Assembly (NCBI GenBank): GCA_029959195.1
Contig: CP114122.1
Span: 2,542,001 to 2,606,000, forward strand
Length of the DNA stretch: 64,000 nt
Direction: 5' to 3'
Origin: Dictyophora rubrovolvata
Taxonomy: Eukaryota > Basidiomycota > Agaricomycetes > Phallales > Phallaceae
Part shown: positions 47,914-59,051 of the stretch, piece by piece
Numbering within the stretch: the first letter of the stretch is position 1
How the letters are laid out: each line of letters opens with the position of its first letter
Program-made: the position numbers and the translations under genes
The notes under the pieces: model-generated
What the model saw: only the letters and a program-made list of their open reading frames with translations
What the model was told of the DNA's origin: nothing
Databases searched by the model: none

Positions 47914-48555
47914 TAGTGATGGGTAGGGTTCGGTTCAGGTTCAGTCCGGTTTGGGAACCGAACTCAAACTGGGATCGTCAAGAATTTCGAACCAGTTTCG
48001 AACCGGTTTCAAACCGCCGATCGGGAGAAAAATGGACAATCCTGCCGGCCTATAGTGACTACTAGTGACTACCCCCGAGTAGTTCATGTAGGCCTGTATA
48101 AAGGGGGACAATCCTATAAACGTGAGACTTTTTTCCTGATGCGGTTTGACTGATGTCAAATTATTGTGTTTTGGAGACTAAAAAATAGGCTCGGAACTAT
48201 ACATTTGGGAAGTATATTCTCACTTACTTTCATAAACCCTTTTTTAAGCTTTCTGGTCTCTGGACATTCATCTACTACCCCATCCGGCAAGCGGAGGAGC
48301 TTGCGGGTCCTGTTTCGTCTTGCTCTCTCTCCCGAAGATGGCAGCTGTGGTAGGTTGGGGGAAGAGCGGTGCTCGGTGCGCAGAATAGACGACCGCCGGG
48401 TGGGCGGGCCTTCTGTCTGTCTTTTTAAACCACGAACAAACCGGTTCCAAACCGGAACCGATTTGAGACCGAACTGTGCTCAAACCGAACTCAAACCGCA
48501 ATGAATCGCAAAATACGAACCGGTTCCAAACCGAACCGAACCGTGCCCATCACTA
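47914..48555. mobile_element. hAT-like MITE with GGTTCGG-type repeat ends
   Basis: The left end reads TAGTGATGGGTAGGGTTCGG and the right end is its inverted counterpart, ending CGTGCCCATCACTA. The inverted ends match over about 10 bases and continue imperfectly for about 100 bases as runs of ggttcggtt / aaccgaac motifs. The element is about 640 bases and has no transposase frame. TAGTGATGGGCA-type ends are typical of hAT elements, so a non-autonomous hAT is likely. A clean 8-base target duplication is not seen: ccttgcgg on the left resembles tcttacgg at about 48562-48569, offset by 6 bases. It lies upstream of the carbonic anhydrase gene. Confidence 0.65.
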
Positions 48556-50008
48556 ACTTAGTCTTACGGGAGATAGCATATTTAACACCCAATGGATACT
48601 CAACGACTCCGATCTCCTGCATGCCGCTATAGAGCTAGAATTCGAAGTCCTGTCAATATCCAATATCCAAATTCAACGTGACGTTTTGAATAACAAAACT
48701 GAATTAACTACTTAAACAAAGAGATTTGAATTTGTGTTGCCAGCCCTGACAACTTGACAAGTCAGGGGGGCATCTGACAAAGTGGAATTAAAGTTATAAA
48801 TACAGAGGACAAAAGTTTTTCCCTCGAACATAGGCAATGGAATTCTGCAAAGCCTGTACTGATTTGTGCCGCGAGTTTGTGAATATATGTTCAATAAGTT
48901 TAAAGACAATGTGCGTGGAAACTGCGATGCCCGTTAGGTTGTAAGGCTATATAATACTTCACTAGCTTTACTTCTCGCTAAAAAGTTCGAATAAATAGAC
49001 TAACATCTATATAATCCCTGAAGGTGCTTACTGCCCACGTGTCCAACCATACCCTCTCCTAAATGCCAACGACCCTCGATAAACACAGATCTTCACATCT
49101 TGAGTTTAGGAAAACTACAAGCTGTTTGGAATCCTATCAACAGTCGACTTTCTAAAAGGCGAACAGTAATGGGAAAATGTCTGTGATAGTATCGATAATC
49201 AAGCCAGTTTCCTGCCAGAAAAAGAAGTTGCTGAATCAATTAGGTTTTTTTTCTGAGAGCTTTGTGAGAGCTTCGCCAACATGAACAAACTAGCGGTTTG
49301 ATAGTCGACGGGAAGAATTGGCGGAGTTCAAAGATCCAAACGCTCGGGTTGGATTGCTTATGTACTCACCAAAACTGTATTTAAACTTTTCTTTTGCCAG
49401 CGTCTTTTTACTTCTATCCACCGTCGTTCACGTTCACTGTCCTAGTTCTCAAGAAAAGCTGTTCAATTTACCAACAAGTTTCATCGCAAGTCGACATCGT
49501 CTCTCCCTCGCAGTCTATACACCGAAATGCGCGCTCCTTAGATCTCTTGACAGAGGAGGGACGTAAAACATCCCTCAACAGCTTTTAATGGCTGACCCAC
49601 TGTCGGGCATGAGTCATACTCGCGCAATATCGAGCAGAGATCTTCTATATCCTCTTATGGTTTATGAAAGTGATCTGTAGAGCAGATTTCGTTATATAGC
49701 ACTTCGTCACGGTTTCCAACCAAATACCAAGGCTGTACTTTACGGAGCCGCTTTATATTTATGTATTTATGTATTTTAGTTGGTATTGAAGCTCATAACA
49801 ATTTTACATTTAATGGTGCCATGCTAGCAAGTACATATCGACACTGGAGCTGTGTTGCTTCAACCCAGACATGTGAATTGCGAGTGACGCTAGCAACTAC
49901 CCACGGAGGTGGTTCGCGGATTTAGTTATGAGATAAAGTGGTGCAGCTGGGGCGACGAAAAGATTCAAAAGGTGAAGTCGTTAGAAAGAACAAAAAGGAA
50001 TAATAATA
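48556..50008. other. Intergenic, nothing supportable
   Basis: Short motif-free frames only. The right end borders the 3' end of the first MAPEG-like gene. Confidence 0.4.
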
Positions 50009-50681
50009 CTAACCGGCACTAATAACAAATGTAAGAGTCCTAGGGAGTGAAAGGTCTAATGTAAGAAGTGAGAAAAGGGATAGACAAGTTATGTACCTCA
50101 AAAAAGCGACGCCTTTAGTCTGCTGGTTAATATAGATATAGTTGAAAGTCAAACGAGACAAGATGAAAATGATTGAAACGATGTTTAACGTATATTGCTC
50201 GATTCCAGCTTGATTCGCAGCCAGCTAGGAATTCGCATCGCGATTCAGTTAGCCTAAAAAACGTTCCGTCTTTTGTTTTCAATACGAAGTGTACTGTACC
50301 ACAGCAGCGACCCAAAGCGGGAACACTTCGTTACCGTTCTTAAAAAAAAAGAAACTATCAAAAGATAAATTCACAAGCGTACGTAACAAAACATACCCGA
50401 TGAGCACCAGTCATCCTCTCAACTTTGGCTACTAGTTCTGGAGCCATCCCACGCTTCAAAAGAGTTTCAGGCTCAGTATCCCGTGGCTTAACACTTGAAA
50501 AAACATACAAAGAAAGATTAGTTCGTTGTCACATGAAAGTTTTGAGCAATAAAAGACATTACTTGTCGAATCCGATTGTCCTGTTGATCAACCTGAATTT
50601 AGCATTATGAGGGTAGAACGCAATGATATACGCTGCTACGATGGAATAAAGAGAAAGCGGAGTATCAAGAGTTATAGACAT
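50009..50681 (-). CDS. MAPEG-like membrane protein, tandem copy A
   Basis: MAPEG proteins are small membrane proteins of glutathione and eicosanoid metabolism, usually in the ER. The ATG at 50681 starts MSITLDTPLSLYSIVAAYII, a first membrane helix. Exons then read VKPRDTEPETLLKRGMAPELV, MTGAHRNGNEVFPLWVAAVL (second helix, the family's conserved His-Asn-Gly area), then ANQAGIEQYTLNIVSIIFILSRLTFNYIYIN (third helix, with the SRLxFNYxYI motif), and a short last exon RTLTFVISAG ending at a TAG at 50009. Introns interrupt at FD|NVKP, HR|NG, AAV|L and LR|TL. All four positions match the neighbouring copy. At about 135 residues it is near family length, with a short fourth helix. Enzyme activity cannot be inferred. 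Confidence 0.7.
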
Positions 50682-51209
50682 TGTTCGCTGGCGTGGTCGT
50701 GGTCGAAAAACAAAACAGTCCGAGTTACCGAGGGCTATACGATTCCTGGGAACCCGAGACACTCCGACCACCATGACCTATATCAAGGGTTACATCGAAA
50801 CAGACCTCTTTCTCGACGACGTTCGTTGGGTGGTGGAATATGGTGCAGGATTAGTGCAAAAGGTATTCGTAGCACCCAGTTAAATTTGAAATTTGCCACT
50901 AAGAATAGAACACTCAGGGCGGAGGGATGGCGGGTGTGACACGAGTGCAGTGCTCCGTTGACGGCGATTCACAAAATCAACAAAAGAAATAATAGGTTCG
51001 TATTTATTCATGCCCATAAGTAGTATTGTTATACTGTATTTTTATAGCTGAAGCTACTTAATAGCGGCGCCGCAGGGTTTTTCCGACTTGCTTGTTATTA
51101 TAGTAAAGTCTGTGTCATACGCGAAGTTTGTTCGCCGAGATTGTTATCAAGTACAACGGTACAACTTTTGGAAGGCGACTCAGACGTTTGATAGGTTAGC
51201 AGTTAAATC

Positions 51210-51871
51210 TCAAAGCTTACTGATGCTGACGAGAAAGACAAGGCTCCTATTGAAGTCGGTCCCGTTAAAGCGCAGAGGATATAAATGAATAAATGAAAAA
51301 CTCAATACCTTAAGCCCGCTACACCTTCGGTTTTCTGACGAGTGTAGATATAGTTGAAAGCCAAACGCGACGCGATGAAGATTATAGAAGCGATGTTCAA
51401 CGTGCGTTGAGCAATCCCTGCTTGATTAGCGACCAGCTGAGGACCAATATTTTTAGTTCTATCGGTTATTACCCTAAACAAACATTAGAAAAAAGAAACC
51501 CAATTACCACAGCGATCCCCCATAGCGGAAAAACTTCATTGCCATTCTAAAGGAGGATATCAATGACGCGAGTAGCCAAAATGAATGAATTCAAACAAAC
51601 ACGATGAGCGCCAGTCAATTTCTCTACTTTATTTACTAATTCCGGTTTCATACCACGTTTCAAAAGTGTTTCTGCTTCTGTATCTCGCGGTTTGACACTA
51701 TAGCACAAACTGTAAAGAAGAGCGACGTCTGTGGCCATGACATAGGACCCACTTGTCAAATCCGATGGTTCTGTTAATCAGCTGATACTTGGCCTGATGA
51801 GGATACGCCGCGATAATATATGCCGCCACAATGGAATACAGCGACAGAGGAGTATCGAGACTGAGAGCCAT
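51210..51871 (-). CDS. MAPEG-like membrane protein, tandem copy B
   Basis: The ATG at 51871 starts MALSLDTPLSLYSIVAAYII, almost the same as copy A. Exons read AYPHQAKYQLINRTIGFD, VKPRDTEAETLLKRGMKPEL, then KLTGAHRNGNEVFPLWGIAVL, ANQAGIAQRTLNIASIIF, SRLAFNYIYTRQKTEGVAGL, and RSLVFLVSISKL ending at a TGA at 51210. The four introns sit at the same places as in copy A, so the pair arose by tandem duplication after the introns were fixed. The two genes are about 530 bases apart on the same strand, each with its own upstream space. Role as in copy A: MAPEG family by motif, substrate unknown. Confidence 0.7.
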
Positions 51872-52149
51872 TGGTGGTGGAGACGGAGAAAAGACGAGAA
51901 TGTTAACCGAGATCTTTTCATTGACTCGGTAAAGACGACCTCAAGTCATTTCTTCCTCGGAGCCGAGCATAATGGCCTAGCCCAGAATTAAAGCTGTCCG
52001 AAGAGGGATGAGTGAAGGTTGATTCTGACTGGTGAAAACTCTATCGAGGAATGAGTGGGGTTTGATGTTGACTGATTGGTTTATATAGAAATCATTGACC
52101 AGTAGTAATCTTTCACACCGTTAACGTTAACGGTACTTCCGTGCTTCCC

Positions 52150-52335
52150 TCAGGTTTCCTTCAACCACAGATCTTCCAAGAGTTCAATGACAGAAGGGTG
52201 CGCGAATGGATCGAAGTCAAGGCATTGTCTCATCAAAGCACTTGCACCAGCAACATCTGCCATTGACGCAGTACGTCCAGTGTCACGAATGCACATTTCA
52301 ATTGGGCGACGTGGAATGTATGCGAACCGCCTCAT
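52150..52335 (-). pseudogene. Protein kinase C-terminal fragment
   Basis: The frame reads ASALMRQCLDFDPFAHPSVI followed by ELLEDLWLKET and a stop. This is the end of a protein kinase domain (pattern LxRxxLxxDPxxRPSxxELLxDxWL), of the kind seen in SRPK-like kinases. In the usual Asp-Pro-x-x-Arg-Pro-Ser motif the Arg is His here. None of the upstream kinase motifs (HRD, DFG, glycine loop) can be found in the preceding 700 bases, so this is probably a broken remnant, though a missed multi-exon gene is possible. Confidence 0.45.
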
Positions 52336-53010
52336 TTCCCCTTAAAAGAAGAGTCAGCGAATGTAAAATATACATATCTAAAACAAATAAGAAGCTGGAA
52401 TTTCTTCCATATCCCAGCTTTGCTTGGAGCTAAAATCGTCCGTCTGGACCCAGCAGGTCCTGAGGCCCACCTTGGAAAAACCCGAAACCATTCCGCTGGC
52501 AGGCTGGGGGGCTCTTCACAAACGATGAACGCGCTTTCCACCGCGGCAAGGAAGACAATTGAAAGGAACGTCAACGACTGGGTAATGGACGCAACATCCA
52601 GCAACGAATGGAGGTCTGCTCCTCGTTTCCCACGTCTGGGCGACGGACACAGCCCGGACTGACCGAAATCACTTCACACGTAAAAGATCCCAATACAAGT
52701 CCCCTAGTTTCAATGAAATACTCATATTGATGACTTGATCGCTTTTGTTCCATTATATTAATGCCTCCTTTTTTCTGTTTTTTTACCCAGTTTGTATCAC
52801 GAATATGGTGTATACAGGATACCACGTGTTCTTTTACCATACGAAAATAGCAAACCAATTCATTCGAATATCTATCTATCCGTCTGAGGGGACTGATCCA
52901 CTTACGTCCCGGACGCTTGTCCATTGGTCATGTGACAGGTTCACGTCACAACACTACCTGCCACCTTATAATTCGCTTCTTTTTCTCTTTCCACAACAAC
53001 AAGTTCCAAA
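52336..53010. other. Intergenic between kinase fragment and Lunapark
   Basis: No firm gene. A minus-strand frame at 52332-52604 is open and could be decayed kinase sequence, but no motif is readable. The right end is the promoter side of the Lunapark gene; pyrimidine-rich tttttctctttccac precedes its ATG. Confidence 0.4.
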
Positions 53011-54480
53011 ATGCTCTCTTGGTTCAAAAAAGTATGGTTTCAATTCCGCTTATCACATTGCTACTCCCATGCTTACTGTCGTCATTAGAAATCCTCAGAC
53101 GACAATTATGAACAGATCCTTGCCTCCTTGGAGCTTTCCATCCAGAAACGACAGACGCAACTTTCTGAGATTCGACTCAGAGAGAGGCGTACAACGTTGT
53201 TAGTCACCATGTGGGCGTTTTCCATCTGGGTTGGGTATGTAGCTCTCTGGTGGACAGGCGTCATAGGACAAAGAGGAGGAAGAGGAGGCAAAAGCACATT
53301 ATGGGGCTTGCCCGTATTTGTAGGACCAATACTGTGAGTGTTTGGAAATTAATGTCGCGCTACGTGCTGACAATGTGATATAGAGCCATCTTTACAAGAA
53401 GAATAGTGCAGTTATGGTATACCCGCAAAGGGAATGCGGAAGGTTTGCGTGTTCCCATCCGGTGCCAGTTTCAACTAATAACACCTGTCTTTGTTCGTTA
53501 AGAAAAAACATTGAAGGAACTGTTGGTTACTCAACGAAAGAAGATCGAAGAGATTAAAAAGAAGACCAATTATTATAGTACGAAGAGCCTGTTGGATCGG
53601 TATGATGAAGGGGTGCGCATCCGTTTTTTCGCTTTTCAACGCGCGTTTTCTCACCTTTTTTTTTATGTTCAGCCAAAGCAGAGCAACGCACCTTCCACAC
53701 CCAATGCTCAGAGACGTATTCTAAACCCACCACAACAACCTAGAACCCCTATCAAGCCACAAGCTATGACCAATGGCCCTCAAGCCGGACAAATACCCCT
53801 GATGCAACCACAAAGCAATAATCCCACTATCTCATATTCACGTGAGTTCTCGTCTTGTTTGAGCTCATGGAATGCGTTTGACGACGCGACAATGATAACA
53901 TAGCGGCTATTGGTCAACTTCCGACCCCTCAGAAGCAGTGGTACGACAAACTAGCGGATGCATTACTCGGTGATGATACGGCCTCGACGGGTGTTTCAAC
54001 TGCTTCAAGATACGCATTGATCTGTGAAAGATGTTTCACACATAACGGATTAGTAAAAGAGGATCAATGGGAGGATGCGCGTACGTCATCGCCGTATGAC
54101 TGCATTGTGTCTGTTGACTTATCGAACCTTTAGAGTATCTATGTCCCAAATGTGGTCACTTTAACAAATCATTACGTGCTCGCAAAGCTCTACAAGCCGC
54201 AGGTTCACCCATCGCACCATCTAAACCCACATCGACTGTTTCCGCGTCGTCTGCTCCTATTCCTACTAGCACCATTACATCCAGCGATCCTTCGCCGGCA
54301 GTTCGGTCAGTGGTGGCACTCGCAGATCCATCAACACAGGATACACCAATACCTGCTGCTGATCCTGCAATCACTCCGAGCACAACCACTATGAAACGTA
54401 GATCTGAAAAGTCACCGCTTTCGGAGTCGACTGTATTAGTTGAAAAGTCGGATGCTGAAGAAATGGATGTCGACTCGTGA
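53011..54480 (+). CDS. LNP1: Lunapark homolog (ER three-way junction protein)
   Basis: Lunapark stabilises three-way junctions of the tubular ER, working with reticulon-type proteins and atlastin/Sey1 GTPases. Seven exons join in phase: 53011-53031, 53089-53333, 53384-53442, 53503-53612, 53673-53841, 53904-54080 and 54134-54480, giving 375 residues. The start MLSWFKKKSSDDNYEQILASLELSIQKRQ (shown here in one run of parts) includes the family's N-terminal coiled coil. Two membrane segments follow: LLVTMWAFSIWVGYVALWW and LWGLPVFVGPILAIF. A second coiled coil is ELLVTQRKKIEEIKKKTNYY. The C-terminal zinc finger has the signature WYDKLADALLGDD, then ALICERCFTHNGLV and YLCPKCGHFN, four Cys as expected. 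An acidic Ser/Thr-rich tail ends EEMDVDS. Everything typical is intact, so it should be functional. Confidence 0.93.
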
Positions 54481-55910
54481 AATACATGAGGGTCGTTATT
54501 GTGTATCTCTGTTTAATTGTATCTTAACCCATCATATTTGTATACACCGCGCATTTTCGAAACACTGACGCACCAGGCTGGTCAGAAAGGTCCTAACAGC
54601 GAAAATAGTCAGCTCGTACGCTGTTCCACCATCTTAGAATACATTTTTGCATTGATCCTGTTACATCCTGTAACTAGCTAGTTATTCCCTATCCAATACA
54701 CCATTTTACCTTTATTTTCCCTGTCCGACCCTTCTTGCACCTGCGCCGAAACCATGTATAACTTAAGCAACCGAGAGAAGAATGCGTTTACGCACACCAG
54801 CTTGATAACTGGTACTAGTGTGGGACTCAGTTACAATACCCACTAAATTCCCCTCACTGCGGTACAAACTGCTACGCAGCGATTCGAATTCACGTTTGAA
54901 TGAAGGCTTTCCTGATGACTAATCAGAGTATGCCTGCTTTTCTTCTTCCGAGCACCGCCTTGAACAATCCAGAGTCTCGTGTGTGTAGATTCGCCAAGGG
55001 CTAATAGGGGCTAATCGGGCTTTACCAGCTTTTACTATCCTTTATGGACGACGACGCATCCCCGTCGTGCGTACTATTTGGGAACATGTATCGCCCGAAA
55101 CATCAAGTTATGTCGGCGTGAACGGTGATCCATTCAGTTGTGAATGTTCCTCAATTCGTACCCACGCACTTTTTCAGCACCTTATTATTATTACGAGATG
55201 TCTGTCAGGAATCAACATTGTTTTTATCCTACAACTCTAGCCTTCCTGTGTGTGGCCCACATTAATTTTAACTGGGCAATGATTTCGTAAAATCCAATGC
55301 ATGACCTTCCTACATACTGCGCATCCAATTTGAATCCGTTACTACGCTCATACCCGTCATGGTGCCAGTGAGCCAAGCTATGCTCAGAGCCCTCCACTGT
55401 CGCGGGGTTGACGGGCCTTACTCAACCATGCTACTACCCTAGAGCCTTAGAGATAGCAGCAAACCGCTAGAAGGAAACATTTTTGAATCAAAATATCTGC
55501 AGAAAATGGTGATATGTTTTGCTTTGTTTCTTGCTTGGATGGTTTTTAGATGTTTATCTACAGAGCTAAATCTAATCTTAAGGACAGTGCCCCAAGGCCT
55601 CGAGGCATAGCATACCAAGTCTTTGGATACCGGGCCCATGAATTTTTTTTTTCAGCGCTGCATGGGTCTACTTCACCTTTCCTCTGCGGATTCGATCTGA
55701 GTTTTATCGAATCAAACATGGAGGCCCTTTGCTTGATTATCTTGATTATAAGTAGCCAATCTCATTTTCATCCACTTTTCAAGTCCGTGATTTCACTCCC
55801 TCTTCTTTTCCCTCCTTTTCTTAATTTTTTTTTCACCGTTTTCTTACTGTTGTCTCCTCATATTTATTAACTTATCAGTGCTAACGCTTAACTTCTACAT
55901 ATAACGGCTC
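54481..55910. other. Intergenic, nothing supportable
   Basis: No gene can be supported. A hydrophobic frame near 55718-55870 (MEALCLIILIIS) might be a signal-peptide exon for the downstream DOMON gene, but no splice was convincing. Otherwise there are short frames only. Confidence 0.35.
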
Positions 55911-58249
55911 ATGGACATCGGATTCTCCAGACTTACCCATGACGATGACTCGGACTCAACTGATAATGCTTCTGCCAACAATACTTCCATCTCGTCTGCT
56001 GATGTTGATTTTTCACCCCAAAGTCCTAGTCCTGGCGAACTGCTAACCAAGGCGACATGCAATGTCCCGGTAACCAAGTATGGATTTTATTCCCAAGTAT
56101 TTGTAGCTTACAAGTTAACACCATTCATCAAGCTCATGTGTATAACGGGTGTAGTCAACGGGTCTTTCGTCAATTGTAAGTCATAAACACTTTCTCTTAA
56201 ATCCCCTAAAGTAACAAGCTTTTCTAGACGAATTACAGAGCACTGGCATTCTACAAGTTGGTTGGATGGCGATGTAAATTTTTTTGGGAAAAATATCGAC
56301 TAGTACTGACATTTCAATAGTGGTTTCGGGACCCTAATGTCTGGTATGTGAATTTGACACTTGGAGACATGAATTGATCCAACTCTTCCTTCCTAGATAC
56401 ACCCATGGTAATAATGTGGCCCAATGACGACGGAACTGTTGCTCTGTCTCAGCGGGAGGCCCCCGCCTTCGTAATGCCCACACCGGTGGCAAACCCTCCC
56501 CATATTGCAACTCCTCGACCAGATTTGTCCGTCGTGAGTAAATCCATGTTCTTGGTTGGATGGCATTGTCAACGATCATATTTATATCTGTCAGCTCTCC
56601 AGTTCCCAAACAAAACTGGCGTTCACAATCCCTGTATGCGGTCTTTACAGTTTCATCCAGCCAAACCAAACAGATCAAACTGACTAATCATTCCAGCCGC
56701 TTGTCTGGATTAAAAGTGAAATGCAACCCTCACAAATTTAACCTGGGCTTTTGGGGCCCTCCGACCTGACAAGTGTTGAGGACCGGAACGGCTTACACGG
56801 AGATCACGTGGAAATAGACTAATTAGCAATAGCGCGTTTGGTCAGCATTTGATTATATTGCAATTAGTATTTGATTCGTATTGAGTGCAGTTTCTCGCCT
56901 TTCCTTCATACTTATTAGATACTTAAGTCCCTCGTTCCTGCTTACTCATAAACCATGTATATAATAACCAATAGTTAAACAAAAATATCATCAGAGGGAG
57001 AGAGTTTCCCCCCATTTTTCGCAACTTTTCCCTCAGTTGAGCCTTAAGAAATATATCTTCTATCTATGGATTATATTATACAATTCTCTCTATCTATCTA
57101 AAAATCCCTTATTTTCCCTCGACACACATAAACACTGGTTCCCTGGATCTCTGCGTACTCCTGAGCGGCGCATATCACAAGCCTTCTGACTCAATAATAC
57201 ATCAACACGTAGATGCTAACTATATTGCTCTCGACCTCAGTCAAAACCTCTCAAACGCTACAAAAACCTTGCCTTATGGCTCACTCCCATTTCTGCCGTA
57301 CGAAAAACTTATTATAGCGCACGCCGTATTTGTGTCCCTGGGGTTCCTCATTTTACTCCCAATAGGTGTGCTTTTAGCCCGTCTCGCGAGAACGTATAGT
57401 AATAAATGGTTCATGGGTCATTGGACCCTTCATTGGGCACTCGGTATGTATTCGCGCAAGCTATTTGACAATGTTTCGGTTTTACTTTTTTCCGGGTTAG
57501 CCAGTCCGAGTCCTTCAATTCTTATTGGGTGTATCTGGCCGTTCGAAAACAAGGAACAGAGGGATCCCACTCAACTCACAAGGTAAGGAGTAGCAATATC
57601 TTATTTATTTTTATTTTTATTTCATTTGAGAATGACGTTTCTCGTCAGACGCTCGGATCGGTACTTTTCGCGTTATATTTCGTACAATGTGCTCTGGGAG
57701 CATTCATTCACTTTATCAAAATCAAGTTTCCTGGGCTTAATAAACCGCCTCAGAATTATATACATGTCATCCTTGGTTTGACACTTATCCGGCCTGTCTT
57801 TTTACCAAGCGCGTCTCAGTTTCACACACAGGAATGGTTAAATTCAACGGGTCGACCAAGGGTACGTTATATATAATAATAAAAATAATAAAAACTTAAT
57901 CACTTTATTCTTTCCAGCCCAATGCTATCGAGATTGTGTGGACGGTTTTACTTGCTGTGAGTCGTTTATAAGTTCGTGGTTTGAAACTTGTTCACGTTTA
58001 TGTTTCGCTACCTATCATCAGGCCGTCGGAGCTGCGTATATCATAGGACTAGGTCTACTTCCACGACAGTATCGCCAGGAAAGGGATGATATCCATCGTA
58101 GCCCCATCGCCAAGAAAGGAACAATACCCATCACGCCCACGTCATCAGAAATGGATGATAATGTCATAGCCCCAGGCCCTACTACTGGCTGGACCCTGCT
58201 TATACATCAGGAGGTCAATTCCTCCATGGGACTTATTGGCAATCACTAA
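55911..58249 (+). pseudogene. DOMON / cytochrome b561 ferric-reductase-like gene, interrupted by a solo LTR
   Basis: Proteins of this type join a secreted haem-binding DOMON domain (as in cellobiose dehydrogenase) to a cytochrome b561 membrane domain and move electrons across the membrane. The DOMON part reads CNVP|LMCITGVVNGSFVNYELQ, GWMAIGFGTLMSGSDTPMVIMWPN and DDGTVALSQREAP. WAFGALRPD then stops at a 404-base solo LTR (56774-57177), and the same frame resumes at KPSDSIIHQHVDANYIALDL. The b561 part has IIAHAVFVSLGFLILLPIG, GHWTLHWALG, FVQCALGAFIHF and NYIHVILGL, with four candidate haem His, and ends LLPRQYRQERDD ... SMGLIGNH at 58249. Beyond the insertion, family-like sequence changes frame near 57500-57545 and near 57790-57840, so the gene looks dead. 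The N-terminus (ATG at 55911) shows no signal peptide and is uncertain. Confidence 0.75.
56774..57177. mobile_element. Copia-like solo LTR inside the DOMON gene
   Basis: A lone LTR fossil of about 404 bases begins TGTTGAGGACC, as many fungal Copia LTRs do, and ends at about CATATCA. The target repeat is ACAAG (56769-56773 and 57177-57181), or CAAG if the last A belongs to the LTR. It contains a TATA-like tgtatataataac near 56953-56966 and T/C-rich ctctctatctatc near 57086-57100. The host reading frame is continuous across the insertion point (GAC|AAG), which fixes the borders well. No internal genes remain. The insertion looks fairly young because the duplication is perfect. Confidence 0.75.
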
Positions 58250-59051
58250 TTGATGTGGTTGAAATGGGAGTATTTGCGCTTTATTTATCTGTGAGCCAAA
58301 ACAGATATTTTATTGAGGATATTATTATTTTGCGGCATTTTACGGAGTTATGGTTATGCCAATGTTTTGAATAGAACATCTATCACCTTCGCTACTTGCA
58401 ATCGGAAAATAGCTTGCTTTATTAGTAGCAGTAATTATCTATTCGGGGCTGCCCCGTGTCGGACGGCGTACCGTAACGTGGTCCTCTTCGGAATCGCTTG
58501 TACCATTGACAGTAGACGGAATATAAACCTTTTTCAGAGCCTTGATCAGTGTATTTAGTTAAAAAGGCAATTTCGATTTTTGTGACATGTCCTACCCGAG
58601 TCCGTCCGAAAGTATTACTTATATGATGCCTCCCGAGTCGACCCCACGGACAACGAGCACTGGCTGTTCAATTTCCGTTTGAATTCAGCCTGTACTATCT
58701 GGTATGCGTCGTATTGTTATTATTTTGTATGCCAATTTATAATTTATGTAATCGTAAACACGTCGGCATTGGCAATTTGACGGTGGTGGTCCATCCCTAG
58801 ATCTGTCCTGTGCGTCTCCGAGGCCGAGACCACATTTATGTAGCGCATTTCAAATTCCATGTATGCATTCCTATGCATACTGCTGACTAAGCATCCACTC
58901 GTTCCCCGAGGAAGCAACAAGCAAAAAATGCTTTATAAGCCCGTCTCAGCTGCCCGTTCATCGCCGTTCACCTGCGTGGCCTTCTGCATTTCTTGCTCAT
59001 TTCGAGTGCACGTCTGGAGAAAGATACCAATTCCATCTCACACTCGTTTAG
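58250..59051. other. Intergenic between the b561 pseudogene and the DUF3433 gene
   Basis: No gene can be supported. The right half should hold the promoter of the DUF3433 gene; no clear TATA box was found close to its ATG. Confidence 0.4.
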
